DNA from: Acanthosepion pharaonis
Lineage: Eukaryota; Mollusca; Cephalopoda; Sepiida; Sepiidae
Length of the DNA: 64,000 bases
Assembly: GCA_903632075.3 (NCBI GenBank)
Contig: CAHIKZ030000253.1
Span: 1,412,501-1,476,500, forward strand
Direction: 5' to 3'
Below, in pieces: positions 19,640 through 31,377 of this stretch. Position 1 is the stretch's first letter. The number at the start of each line of letters is the position of its first letter. The notes under the pieces are model-generated. The model ran no database searches and was not told the DNA's origin. It worked only from the letters and a program-made list of their open reading frames with translations. Position numbers and translations under genes: made by a program.

Positions 19640-22076
19640 TTATTATAGTGGTAGTAGTTAGCTGACGGCAAGATTTCAAAACCAAATTGTTTGTCCATGG
19701 AAAATACTATATTTATTAAAAAGCCTATTCTGTTTTAATAGTGAAGCAGTTATAAACAGAAATTCATAGGGCTAGAAATTGTACAGTGTTCCTCTTACCC
19801 AAGGGTTGTTGCCGGACAGAAAGAGAAATTAACCGACGCTTCACCAAAGTCCATTTAAATTTCACTCAAATTTTGTATGTATGTATGTTTTCTTGTGTGC
19901 ACATATATACGTCTGTGTGTGTGCATCTAGAAAATTAAAATAGAAATAACTTTAAAAATAATTTTATTTATAACCGAAAGATTTTCCAAAACGTTCAATA
20001 AAATCATAAGATTTTTCATCTAGAAATTTTAGTCTTGCAATTTTTTCTACTTATTCTTTTGGTGCGTTTTTTTTTTAATGAATTAAAATTGTTGAGACTA
20101 TTAATTAAAAAAAAACTTAAATTCACTTTATCGTCATAATAAACTGGACATTTATTTGTAGCCATGTTCATGCTCTCAAATTCTAGGTACCAATATATAG
20201 ATATGAGTAAATTAATACAGAATGGCTTGAATCGATTGATATCAACGGAGAGGAAAAGAGTGAAATAATTATCGATAAAATACTAAAGACCGATTATTTT
20301 TATTTATTTATTTTTATTTCAAAGCCATACACACATAATATGACAACTAACTACTTGAAGTTATTGATATTTTTTCTCTCTCCAGCTTTTATTGCTCAGA
20401 ACAGGTTAAGGGTTGTCCAGACTGACTGCTAGGAAATGTATTATTCCAATGTTTTAATTCTAATTAAAACTGTGTGTATGTGTATATGAGTGAGGTTGTG
20501 TGTACATTAAATGGCACCAGCACATGTAAATGCCTCACGCATAACACAGCCATACGGTAATACATTACTTACATTTATGCAAAGTTAAACTTAGTGTATG
20601 ACAGACAGAGAATCCATTCCTCTTTCATAATATACATTAGTGTTATGAGATTAGGCACGCGCTCTTCCCATACATCATTGCCACCTTCCATTTCTGAACA
20701 GATTCCAGAATGATTTTCTATTGTTAACGTACGTGACGTGACAATTTAGTGTCGTAAATCAGACGAGATCACTTTTAACACATCTTCAATTATCGTTTCT
20801 ACATAATTCTCTTATTTTCGCCTTTCACAGTAGCTGATACTAACTGTGGTCACGTTTAAATTTCTCCTTGAGACGTGTTCCTCTTCTATCTGACAGCTGA
20901 CGAACCAGAAGACACTGTAATCAGAGGCTTTAGTCTTTCGAAACTTTTAACTACGACGTACACCCCCTCCAAATATATAGGGACGGGATTTTTTGCTGAA
21001 ATGGTTGACTTCTCTACATGACAGGTTGAAGCTAGAAACTGCTATCTATTCTGATTTGTGATCAATTTTCTATCTTCAAAGTTTAGTGACCAAAATTGTC
21101 ATACCAAACAAATCCATTAGGTCTTGATTGCCGTCATAATGATTTTTCCTTAAGGTTACAAAAGGAAAAGCCTAAATACTCTGTTACTTCTTTCAATCTG
21201 ATCGAGAAGCCGTTCAAAAAGCATCCTGGTGATGTTTCATTTGAATAGATCTTTCAAAGTGAGTTTGGCTGAGAATATTTCAACCCCAAATCTTTGCAGT
21301 TAGCACACACCATACCACGTACACAGCGTGGAATCAGCCTCCTTTTTCTTTGTATTTCCTTAGTAAGAAGGAAGTTCCAATCAGACAAGTTTCTCCCGAG
21401 AACTGCCAATTTATAGAATATTCGCCTGATTGGATGCTTCTGTGACTACTCAATCTTAATGTCTACAACTCTAGGGTCAAATGTTATCTATTCTACATAT
21501 CTTCATAATCTGCACAATTCCTCGTTTTACATCCTTACAAAAACCTCAGTCAGTATCTTTTTTCATTGAGTGACTCTTTGCCATTGTAGTGGGAAAACAT
21601 TTGCTAAAAGAATAAATTTAAAATGAGTATATAATCTGGCAGATGATTGCTTATTCCACCTCTAAATTGCAGAATAAGAAACTGATATGACACCGCAATA
21701 ATATCTGACAGGCGCGTGAAATATGTTCATTCAATTATGAAAGGTTAAAGAGAACAAAAGAAAAGGTTAATAATTATCGTTCCGTGAAGGCTGATCATAA
21801 TTCCAACGGCGGATTTTTCTTTTGCTTCAATGCCTTGGCCTTGCGCATTGCGACAAAACATGAAGACGAAATGCGAACGTCACAAATGAACTTCTTTTGC
21901 ACATATTGAAATGAAAAACGCAATTGCTTAATACCGGATGACGGTATTCCTGGTTTTGGTATGAATCTGATGAAAGGGGAGGCAATTCAATAAATATTAC
22001 CTACCAAGGAAGAGTGGGGTACTTCAAAATGATTGGCTTTTTTTCTCTTGAAAATTTATACCTTCACACACAAACA

Positions 22077-22077
<1 letters not shown>
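19640..22077. other. AT-rich DNA, no gene recognised
   Basis: No frame with family motifs was found. A short TGTA repeat occurs near 19876-19888. A more GC-balanced stretch at about 20700-21500 could hold old repeat debris; a minus-strand Cys/Arg-containing fragment near 21320-21420 could not be assigned. Confidence 0.45.

Positions 22078-22130
<53 letters not shown>
22078..22130. repeat. (TATC)n tetranucleotide repeat
   Basis: About 13 tandem ATCT/TATC units. Confidence 0.98.
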
Positions 22131-22476
22131 AAGGGTGATTGAAATGTAATCCCCTATTTTATGAGTGGCTAGCCAGGTGACTTTTTACTTTGGGCTTTGG
22201 TTAAAGGAACAAGTCTACTATACGAAACCAGGGACTTTGGAAGAACTTGAAGGGCAAATACAAGAAGTTCATTAATAAAAGACACTTTAACGAAATATCT
22301 CAGTTCTATTAATTGTACAAAATATTTCCAGGAATTTTTATAGTATGAACCGTGATTTTCAACCGAGTAATTGTCACTTTTGTGTGTAAAGTTGGAAGTA
22401 AAGTCTGATGATCCGCAGTCCTCTAAAAGGGCTGTGTTGAAATAATTTATTACATGGAACCTTAAAGTGGTCTGTT

Positions 22477-22482
<6 letters not shown>
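22131..22482. repeat. Unclassified dispersed-repeat debris
   Basis: AAGGGTGATTGAAATGTAAT at the TATC boundary looks like a transposon terminus. At about 22453-22476 the ATGGAACCTTAAAGTGGTCTG end of the 17.6-kb foldback family recurs next to the TA array. No coding. Confidence 0.45.

Positions 22483-22553
<71 letters not shown>
22483..22553. repeat. (TA)n microsatellite
   Basis: About 71 bp of TA repeat. Confidence 0.98.
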
Positions 22554-22557
<4 letters not shown>

Positions 22558-22980
22558 GGCAAGGAATAAGCGGAATGTAAAGGACATAATTATGAAAACT
22601 AAGAACTAAAACAAACAACCGGTTTCGTCCCAGTACTCCTCAAGTTTGATACACTGGGATTATTTAATCATAAACTTAAAAACAAAAAAAAAATTCAATG
22701 AGGGGGAAAGGGAAAAAAAAATTATATATGATAGAAAGAACTAGAGCCCAATCACATTCAAGCCCAACAAGCAATCTCTCTGCTTTCAGAGAAACGGCCT
22801 GCGGGACTTGATGTAAATGAATTCAAGAACCTTCAAATGATATGCAGAGTGTGACTTCGCCAGAATGGAAAAACAGTCAACAGCAACACATTCCCTGCTA
22901 GTTATAGCGTATTCCGCTATTTTTTTTCCCTTTCTCCCTCATTGAATGTTTTTTTTTTCTTTTTAATAAATTTTGTACCA
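22554..22980 (-). repeat. Retroelement-end-like segment with inverted repeat
   Basis: On the minus strand CTTGAGGAGTACTGGGACG is followed by AAACCGG, with TCCCAGT and ACTGGGA able to pair: a stem-then-GAAAC arrangement. A 27-bp imperfect inverted repeat (22695-22721 with 22921-22947, one arm TTCAATGAGGGGGAAAGGG) brackets about 200 bp. I suspect the 3' end of a Penelope-like or other retroelement, but the family is not established. Confidence 0.4.
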
Positions 22981-22996
22981 GTAAGAATCTTTTCAA

Positions 22997-22997
<1 letters not shown>

Positions 22998-23032
<35 letters not shown>

Positions 23033-23042
23033 ATATATATAC
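22998..23042. repeat. (TA)n(TG)n(TA)n microsatellite
   Basis: Short symmetrical compound repeat. Confidence 0.96.
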
Positions 23043-23656
23043 ATTTTGGGTTGATTCATTTTAATGAACGGTTTCGCCACAATACTCTTTGTCACAACAT
23101 TGACTACGTTTACGAATCTCACCATTTGTTTATGCCTACCCCTATGATGATTTTTACAAAAGTCAACCATATTTTTCTTTCAAAATGAACTTCGGACAAT
23201 ATCTGACGGAATTTCCTCCTTGTCCGAAAATTCGATCAGTAAAATTAATCGAAAAAAAGAATGTATGTTGTTTTTAATAATATCTATCGGGAATAACCAT
23301 AGAAAGTTGATTTTTTTTTATTTCAGAAACTTTTCTTGTTGATATACAAAACTGCCCAAATTTCTTTATTTCAATCTAACGGCTTCGGTCGAATTTTAAA
23401 AGTGATTAATGAAAATAAAACACAACTTTTTTTTCAGATATGTTTGGTGGTACAAAATTTTATCAGTGCCATGAACAGACTAAAATTAGTTTTATTATTA
23501 CCACTCATGATAATAAAAAGTAAAAATGAAAAACGGACTAGCTAACAACGGGTTTCGTACCTCGCTCAACAGATCTAAATCGAGTAAATTATATAATTAA
23601 AAAAAAACAATGGACAAAGTTTATTGGTGGGAAGAAAAACAAATTAAATGGTAATT

Positions 23657-23732
23657 AGTTGGAGGCCTAATATAAAGTCCTTCTGTTTACAAAGAGAAGG
23701 CTTTAATGATAGAATATAGATGGCCTCCAACT
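23657..23732. repeat. Nested hairpin, 11-bp outer arms
   Basis: AGTTGGAGGCC (23657-23667) pairs perfectly with GGCCTCCAACT (23722-23732). Inside, AAAGTCCTTCT (23674-23684) pairs with AGAAGGCTTT (23695-23704) apart from one bulged base. Confidence 0.75.
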
Positions 23733-23783
23733 CTTTTACGTGGTAATTTGAGCAGGACTTGCTAAGGAAAAGCGTCCGCACTA

Positions 23784-23809
23784 ATATATATATATATATA
23801 TATATATAT
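23784..23809. repeat. (TA)n microsatellite
   Basis: Short TA array 52 bp after the nested hairpin. Confidence 0.95.
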
Positions 23810-24634
23810 TAATTAAAGATGTAGTAAGTCTCGTTTAACGTGATATTAGTGCTTAAGATATAAAAATATCTCGTCACCTATTCTCACAAAATCACTCTTA
23901 CTTAGATTACTATACGATTTACTTGCTTACTAGACTAATGTCAACAGAATTTCGCAAGATATCTCGTCATCTGATCTGAGGTAGTTAAAAATAAACGGTT
24001 TAGGATGATCGCTTACTGCCGCCTTTGTGGTCGTGTTCCAGTTCATCAACGTTTCTCTTGGCAAAACGAGTCAAAGAGAATTGCAGAAAGGAAATGAATA
24101 AAAGAGTTTTACAAAAAGCCTTTATTGATGCCTTAATTTCTTTTTTGTTTATATATTTACTTATATTAATAATTATGTAACAGAGATCAACGTTTCTGGT
24201 GGAATAATGGTTATTCATCTAGAAAATGGTATAAGCGAGCCGAGTTCGATTTCCAACAGAAGTTCATTATATTGTCTAATGTACAATTCTATCTGTAAAC
24301 GTATGAATCAATTTCACTGGGGGGGGTTTTACCTCATAGACAGTTATCCGAGACGATAATTGATACAGAAGACATTCTCTGGGAAATGTCCCGGGTTTTT
24401 AAGACCATATCATTAAAGAAGTCGACATCATAAACAGCTCTGAAAGCCTTTCTCCAACTTGATAGGTGTTAGTCTCTTTGAAAATCAGTATTCAAAATCA
24501 GTCAACTTCATAATTACTGAAATAATAAGCAGACAAAATTTCGCTTGCTACAGCTCTCTGATTAATACCGTGAATTCCGAAATAGAAAGACTGTGTAACT
24601 TTCAATCAGAAGAGACTTCATAGCGCTATAATAT
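23810..24634. other. AT-rich DNA, no gene recognised
   Basis: Nothing recognised apart from an eight-base G run near 24319-24326. Confidence 0.5.
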
Positions 24635-24918
24635 TAGATTACATTATTTACATTATTCGGACTATTGTCCTCATCTTTGTCGCTATATTTATTACAACGT
24701 TTCGGCCGTTGTACGCTCCGGCCTTCTTCAGGTGGTTGGAATATCGAACAACCCTTTATTTCGCTCACTCGGGTAGACTGTTCTAGTTCCACGTGCCATG
24801 TTTAATGGATGTCAGTTATCAGTTATCTCCTGTTAATTTCCCACTGCCTTAACCGGATATTGAACTCACAATCTTTGGGTCTTGTCACTGGATCTTTATC
24901 CACTGTGCCATGTGTCCT
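24635..24918 (-). mobile_element. SINE family 1, nearly complete copy (minus)
   Basis: Read on the minus strand: head ATGGCACAGTGGATAAAG, the GATCCAGTGACAAGACCCAA block, B-box-like GAGTTCAATATCC, body GGAGATAACTGATAACTGA, core CCTGAAGAAGGCCGGAGC...CGGCCGAAACGTTG, and the tail towards 24640. This copy has an intact GGCCG/CGGCC stem. It breaks off at its 5' end exactly where a plus-strand copy begins. Confidence 0.88.
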
Positions 24919-25045
24919 TGGGGCCGGAGCTTTCTACGGCCGAAATGTTGTAACAAATATGGCGACAAAGATGAGGACAATAGTCCGAATAATGTAAATA
25001 ATGTACATAATACCTCATCTCAGAAATATAGACAAATATTAGCTT
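24919..25045 (+). mobile_element. SINE family 1, 3' half (plus), fused head-to-head
   Basis: Begins inside the core stem (GGCCGGAGC) and runs through the tail ATACCTCATCTCAGAAATAT. With the preceding minus-strand copy it forms an inverted repeat able to pair over more than 100 bases. Confidence 0.85.
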
Positions 25046-26429
25046 TGTTCGTCCAAATACCAACAAGAGGAAAATATGTCGTAGGAAGAGTGTAATGCAA
25101 AACGTTTTAGTTGAAGTGAACATCGACTTGAATTCCGACTAACAACATGAGTGTAAAAGACGCAATTATCTCAGCCACGAGGTAAAGTAATAAGTTTTGT
25201 GTAAATGTTCCCTAGAAAACTTTTACTTGCATGAGCATCATCTTCAACGCTGGTTTCTGGAGGTACCCCTTAAAGTCTGAAGACATATCTACCGTTTCAG
25301 TCTATTTTTACAAGATAGTATTGCCAAAGCCACGCCCATACCTTCTGTTTTACAGAGATTCATTTTTGCAAGCATTTCTTTATTCGAATTTCATTTATTT
25401 TAAATGTAGTTTATAGAAGTAAGTTTTGTTTTTACATGAAACAATGATAGTCATTATTAATTTTAAATCGTATTTCATCTTTTTTGACTTACTTTTACAC
25501 CAAAAGTATTAATAGTTTAAAGTTACCTGGATTTTTTATCAATTATTAATTCTGGATTTGTATTTATTTCATCTTTTTCTCTTGCTTTTATAACTTGCAT
25601 TAAAACTTAAATGTTGTCTGAATTAGATGAAGCATTGTCAATCATTATTAATTTGTTAATCTTAAATCTTACTTTTCTTGCTTTTGCAACAATTAGTACT
25701 AATCATCTGAATTTTTAGATGAAACTTTGTAAATTATTTTTTCACGAGTACTTCTTTCATCTTATTCCCTTTGCTTTTACATCCATGTCATCGCAACAAC
25801 AAAAAAACTATAAAAAAAACCGTAGAAACTTTGGAACAGATTTTATGAACTCAAAATAGATGACGCCTTAAGGGAAGCACTAATGAAGAAGGCAGAAGAG
25901 GAATCATTCCCGAGGAAGGAAAGAAAGAAAGACAAGAGAGGAATGATGTACAAGTGAAATCTTCAGCCTAATGAGAACGAAACAAGAAATAATTTCAAGA
26001 AATGGCAGCGAGTACGTGAGGTTAAACAAAAATATAAAAGAAAATAAGCAAGCCAAAAAGGAGTGGATTCTTGAGAAATGTGCTGAGATAGCAAGTGTGC
26101 GCGGAAAATAAAAGAAATTGCAGGAGAGAAAATTTATTTGACAGCAGATTGTCTAAAATCTGAAGGGTATATAGAAATATAAAAAGAAATAAAGTATTAC
26201 AGAGATGGAATGAATACGTAAGATAGCTTTCCGAGACACCGGACCACAAGATTTTATAATGTATAAAAATATAGAACACATCAAGATATTAAAATCTAAA
26301 TGTAGATCAGCACTGGAAAAGACCAATAAGAATTAAGAAAAAGGGCAAGACGAGATTGTCATAGAAAAATTAGACGATTTGGGCATTGATATGATTACTA
26401 AAATTATATGAGAGCGGTGAAATAACGGA
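25046..26429. other. AT-rich DNA, no gene recognised
   Basis: A Lys/Glu-rich plus-strand stretch at 25860-26330 has many stops and could be old LINE debris, but no motif is identifiable. Confidence 0.4.
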
Positions 26430-26720
26430 GATCCTCAGTAGATCAATTTTTATAGTGCTGAAAAACAAAGCAAAAGATAATCACCAGACAACCTACACAT
26501 ACGATTTGATTATAATGACTTGTACAGATCCAGTCAGACATTTCGATAAAAAAGACTGATATAATTCGTGCACAGTATACCACTAAGATGTCCTCGGGTT
26601 TTGAATTCGGAGTTCTCCTTTTCCTAGACTGATTGCCAACCAAGGAATAGGCAATCCTATCTTCAATAGCGAATGGAGGATATATGGATGTATAACTTTC
26701 CCAAGGGCCTGCCACTTCGA
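26430..26720 (-). mobile_element. SINE family 2, degraded copy (minus)
   Basis: Shares, in the same order, the blocks seen at 42395-42757: a GGTTTTGAATTCGGAGTT-type segment, a CTAGACTGATTGCCAACCAA-type segment and CTTTCCCAAGGG. The head is replaced by another tRNA-like sequence just downstream. Confidence 0.6.
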
Positions 26721-26800
26721 CGTAATGCAATGGTTAGCAAGCGTCTCTCGCTGGATCAATTACGACTGAATAGTGAGTTCGATCTTCACTGGGTACCCCA
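26715..26800 (+). repeat. tRNA-like SINE head
   Basis: GTAATGCAATGGTTAGCAAGC (A-box region, near 26721) and GTGAGTTCGATCTTCAC (B-box region, near 26772) have the spacing of a tRNA-derived Pol III promoter. There is no full cloverleaf, so this is a SINE piece rather than a tRNA gene. Confidence 0.5.
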
Positions 26801-27309
26801 TACATTCGGTCTTCTCCATCATTATAGGCTTCAAATATGCGATTTTTAAAGATTCAGGAAGTTCTTTTGATCTTTGCATATATATTCTTTTACATTTAGT
26901 CTCTAACCAAACCCTTTTACATACACAATGATTTATATTGTTTAACTGCAGTATACACAGCTTACCAAAAAATGAAGACGTGTCATTTTGAATTTTACAT
27001 GTGGGCAAAAAATTATTTGCACTGGCAACTGTTTAAAACAAAAATACAGAGTCTCAATGTAAGAGTTCAAATACTTTTACACATCTTATTTTTTTATTTT
27101 TATTATATTTTTTTTTTAATTTCAGCTTGATAAAAATCTTTGAAAGTGGTTGTAATTCTTTTAATAAAGGTTTTTTTTCCAATGGAATATATAGTTAAAT
27201 TAAGATTTCTTGATTATCCGAAAAAAGAGAGAATTATTATCTTAGGGTTCACTAAATTTGCGAATTATGGAATTTGTGAAGAGTTGGCGCTATATCGAGT
27301 CTAGTTTCT

Positions 27310-27400
27310 TACCCCCTTCCGTCACGGAGACATTTTGGTCTTGTGGGTATGCCGTTTGCATACCCACAAGACCGGGTTCAGTTCTCGGTAGTGGATGGGA
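27310..27400 (+). repeat. tRNA-like sequence with perfect 16-bp hairpin
   Basis: GGTCTTGTGGGTATGC (27337-27352) pairs perfectly with 27358-27373 around a 5-base loop. It is followed at once by GGGTTCAGTTCTCGG, which resembles a B-box (GGTTCGAATCC). An A-box-like stretch precedes it. Probably a rearranged SINE head; the arm is far longer than an anticodon stem. Confidence 0.5.
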
Positions 27401-27462
27401 AACGACCGTCTAGTGCTTTCTACATTCTGTTGAGGATTCTTCTAAGCTCGATGAATTAATTA

Positions 27463-27464
<2 letters not shown>

Positions 27465-27496
<32 letters not shown>

Positions 27497-27532
27497 CAAT
27501 ATTTAATTAGCAACCGCAATATATGCTATATC

Positions 27533-27578
<46 letters not shown>
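27465..27578. repeat. Two (TA)n arrays
   Basis: TA arrays at 27465-27495 and 27537-27578 separated by 41 bp. Confidence 0.97.
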
Positions 27579-27579
<1 letters not shown>

Positions 27580-27624
27580 AAGTATATAATTGGTATACAT
27601 GTAATAGGAGCTAATATCAAAGTA

Positions 27625-27784
27625 TATAATTGGTATGTAGGATCGTTAATTAATCTGAAACTTTTAAAACCATTTATTTTATTTTCAACATCATCACTTG
27701 ATAAGACACAGAGTGTGTTGAAACAAAATGGCTTTTTTGTAGTGATTTTATAACATACTTATGTTATAATTTTTTTTATAAAAA

Positions 27785-27788
<4 letters not shown>
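27625..27788 (+). repeat. Partial copy of the 37.8/38.5-kb repeat family
   Basis: Matches one arm of the large inverted repeat at 37.8-38.7 kb, including GATCGTTAATTAATCTGAAA, TTGAAACAAAATGGC and the end TTATGTTATAATTTTTTTT. It runs straight into the TA array 27790-27819, as both arms at 38 kb also abut or approach TA arrays. Confidence 0.85.

Positions 27789-27789
<1 letters not shown>

Positions 27790-27819
<30 letters not shown>
27790..27819. repeat. (TA)n microsatellite
   Basis: TA array at the end of the repeat copy. Confidence 0.96.
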
Positions 27820-27823
<4 letters not shown>

Positions 27824-27859
27824 ACTCTTCCATCTATTGTGACCTATGAGGATCCAACA

Positions 27860-28480
27860 ACATCATTTAGTTTTTATGTCCGTGTCTTATGTGACATACC
27901 AGTTCCGCTAGTGATCTGCATACAAGCCCACATATCGTGCACCAGAGAGGATCTCGGGACATAGCCACAGGAATATTTGTTGACGCTTTTCACTGTTGTC
28001 TTGCGTCACTTCGCCGGTTAATTCGACTGCTTTCGAAGATTCTGATGTCATTCTGGTACAGATATCTGCAGTTATTTCTATTCTGGGCAACTCGCTTTAA
28101 GTTAATATGAGGCCCACTCAGAGGTTATTGTTTAGACTGTCTTTGTACCCGAGCTACGGCTGTCCAACAGTCCTTTGTCCCTTATCAAGTTGACTATACC
28201 TTAAATATTCTGTTATCATTCATCCTTACAACATGACCAGCCCAGCGAATTTGTGACTTCATCAGGAAATTATCAATTTTGAATTTTACGAGAAGATCAG
28301 CATTGGACAGCCTATTGTCAAAAGTAAATCTATAGATTACGCGGAGACAACTTTTGTGGAAGATATGAAGCTACTTGATATGTCCATGAGTCTCCTACAT
28401 ATACTTTAATAGTCAGTATTAATTACAAGGATCGAATAAGATACTGTAGAAATTTCATATGTATCTTCAGCTAGTAATTT
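27860..28480 (-). mobile_element. LINE C-terminal remnant (minus)
   Basis: Minus-strand frames read LVKFKIDNFLMKSQIRWAGH followed by VVRMNDNRIFKV, then GTKDCWTA, GYKDSLNN and a SGARYVGLYADH end. The order matches the C-terminal tail (LRWAGHVVRM...R..GRP..R.KD) found in CR1/Jockey-related invertebrate LINEs, followed by a degraded zinc-finger-like end. Frameshifts separate the parts and the reverse transcriptase core is absent. The exact clade is uncertain. Confidence 0.7.
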
Positions 28481-29935
28481 TGTATTACGTACAGAATTAT
28501 TGATCGCAACTCGCACATGTAAGATACTTTCCCTGTTTCTCATGGTAGAAAATACGTTCTATTTTTGTCTAACTTTCTCAGTCGAAATGTTTTTATGTAT
28601 CAAATATCGATTCTTTAGGATGATATTGTTATTTATATCGTTGTACACTCCCGACATTCCGATTTTATGAGGAAAGAAGATTTTGATGAATTGATGTTTG
28701 AGGATTTTTTAACCAACATTTTGGCTTTTTTCTTGCTAAATTTCTGAGATGAGATGCTATATAAAATTTTTCTTTCAGGCCAGTTTGTATGTCGAAAAAA
28801 CTCATCCTAAGTGGAAAAGACAGGCAAATATTTGCGTTGAATGCCTCCTGTATTAGTTTTTCTCCGCAGATCTTGGTTTAGGCGGCCTGAAAATCAAACA
28901 TCTATGCGAATGAGCAAAAGTGACCAATAACAGTGTCCGGTTTACACGAATCAATCAAACAGACTGGCCGGCAGCCAAGTAGATGTTGAAAACATGAATG
29001 AGATATTCGGTTGGTTAAGCGCTTCTCAAAATCTTTTTATCATGGTCAGGAGCTGATGAAATATGTATCACCCGCCAGATATATCCAGGTTATGGAATTT
29101 CATATTGGCAATGATTGAAAAGATTGCTAAACTTGGTGTTTGTCAAAGTGGACATAGAAATATAAACGAGATTTTTTTTATCCGCTTATAATTCAAGAGG
29201 ATCTTATCCACAGGAACAAGAATGCTTTCCGGTTAAAGGGATTATATAGATTGCAGTTCAGTTGAATATTTCTTTTCACTTATTATTTACTACAAATAAA
29301 ATAATTCCAACGGGTAAACTGCGTCTTGGCCTAATTACACATAATGTTGAGGAAATGAAGCCCGCGAGTCAAGATTAAATTCCCTTTAAATGGAAAAAAG
29401 GGGAATGAATTTGTTTCATCTCCCCACTCAGCTATAGGTAAAATAGTTGGATAAACTGCATTTTCTAGACTTGGCGGGCCAACTAGCAAACGTGATTATA
29501 CATGTGGATAAGAAAAATTCCTTAGAAAATTTTACTTTATTTTGAACCGCCTCAACACCTAATGTTGTGTCAGCACTTTAAATCACGAGGGTTTGACAGG
29601 TTCTGTTTTATGAAAATCTTATGAATGTCTTTTATTTTGCTGCAGACAGAAACGGAATATCAAATTCGTATCCAAAACCGTTTAACTTTCTGTGTAGTCT
29701 TTGTACAAAGGCAAAAGAAGTTACAAAAGAAATGAAAGTTGCATAGTAACTGCTAGTGTATGTCAGGTAGGAGTTGCCAAATTTAAGGAAGATTTTTTAG
29801 TCAAAAACGAAGGAAGCTGCCGAAACTTTTTAAATTCAGAACCTGGCTGAAAGAAAAAGAAAATTATAGAACAACACAAAAACTTCCAGAACAAATGATG
29901 CAGCAATGAATAGATTATGTACTAGAAGTGCTTGT
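28481..29935. other. AT-rich DNA, no gene recognised
   Basis: Possibly more of the same decayed LINE up to about 28900, but no motif is convincing. Nothing seen beyond. Confidence 0.4.
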
Positions 29936-30220
29936 CTATATTTCTGAGATGAGGTATTATGTACGTTGGTTAGATCCAGTGACAGGACCAAAAGAATGTG
30001 AGTTCAATACCCGGTCAAGGCAGTGGAGAACTTTCAGAGGGAAATTAACAGGAGATAACTGATAACTGACATCCATTAAACATGGCACGTGGAACTAGAA
30101 AAGTCTACCCCAGTGAGCGAAATAAAGGGTTCAGTTCGACATTCCAACCACCTGAAGAAAGCCGGAGAGTTGTTGGCGACAAAGATGAGGACAATAATCC
30201 GAATAATGTAAATAATGTAT
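29936..30220 (+). mobile_element. SINE family 1, rearranged copy (plus)
   Basis: Starts with an inverted fragment of the SINE tail (TTTCTGAGATGAGGTATTAT, minus sense), joined directly to the plus-sense head GTTGGTTAGATCCAGTGACA. Then B-box-like GAGTTCAATACCC, the body, CCTGAAGAAAGCCGG and a deletion of the core before GGCGACAAAGATGAGGACAA. The first A-box part is lost. Confidence 0.82.
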
Positions 30221-31215
30221 TACAAATGATAGAAGTTTAGAGGGGAGCGGAAAAGAAATTAGAGAATTTACTGTTTGCCAACCCCGAGTCTTAAAATGTA
30301 CATTCAACGCAAGAAATGTTGGTGTGGGAAGTTGTTCTGTAGGTTCAAGGCATTGAAAACTTCCTTGAAGAGTTCGTCGAATAAAATCTAGAATCTATCT
30401 TCTTCTATCAATAACAACAAACTTAAATGATGGTCTGTACGTGATAGAAACCAAGGTAACAGATTTTAATGACAAAATAAAAAGTTTACTAATTTATGTG
30501 AATAAGATATATTTAAAATCCCTGACACCTTTTGCAAGAAAGCAATCTATCATCAAAATTGAGTTACAAGAAAAAATGAGCAATTGTTTTCTCGACAGAA
30601 ATAAATTAGAATATAAAAGATGAATTCTTAAGGACACTTGAAAATCGATGCTGCAGACGGTTCAGTTCTGTAAATAATGAAATTCTCGTGTTCATTTAAA
30701 CACATTGATGCAACATCTGATTTAAACCTCACGATTGTTTTTGGTTATTTTGAAAATGTCAAGCGACACCTCGTCACGAACTTCTTTGTCAAGTCTGTTC
30801 CGGGTAGACGGAATTACACACTGGAGTTTTTTCTCATTTTTATCGTTATTTTTATGTTCTGAGGCTTTTAGTCTTTCACTGAAAATAATCTCCACTCGTC
30901 ACCTTGTTAACAATTCCTTTGCCATTACTCAAAGACAACTTTCAGATAAGGCGTTAACAAAAGCACCAAGCGCCCTCTGTTTTGAAAACTAAAGCCTGGA
31001 TTCACTGTAGAAAACTCGTCTTTAATTAGAACAATTAATAATAATTAATTATTCTGCATGCTGTAATAAATTAAAGATAAGCATTAATTTAGAAGCGATC
31101 TCCTGAATCGATACACAATCTGAAGGTCGTAAAAGAACTGATTTTAAGTATTTAAACCATTGCACAACGTCGTTGGAGCGATTTCTTATCATTGTGCTTA
31201 AATTGAAGCCTTGCA
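30221..31215. other. AT-rich DNA, no gene recognised
   Basis: Frames of 60-85 codons at 30441-30992 overlap each other and lack recognisable motifs. Confidence 0.45.
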
Positions 31216-31280
31216 ACAGTTTCTCTTTCTTTATTTTTTTTCTTTCTTTCTTTTTTCTTTCCTTCTTTCTTTCTTTTTTG
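31216..31280. repeat. (CTTT)n-like pyrimidine tract
   Basis: T-rich run with TTTC/CTTT units. Confidence 0.9.
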
Positions 31281-31377
31281 TAATATCAGTAGCAATAAGA
31301 GAAATGGTAGTGAAAGGGGTCAAAAGTGAGAGCAGCAGCGGACAAGCAAAAAGAACATTAAGTTTAAGTCATGATTC

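Noticed and set aside
20340..20405. Pyrimidine tract followed by CAG near 20385 as a splice acceptor
   Set aside because: No open, family-like exon follows it.
22078..22130. Direct repeats considered as a CRISPR-like array
   Set aside because: They are uninterrupted tetranucleotide units without spacers, and the genome is eukaryotic.
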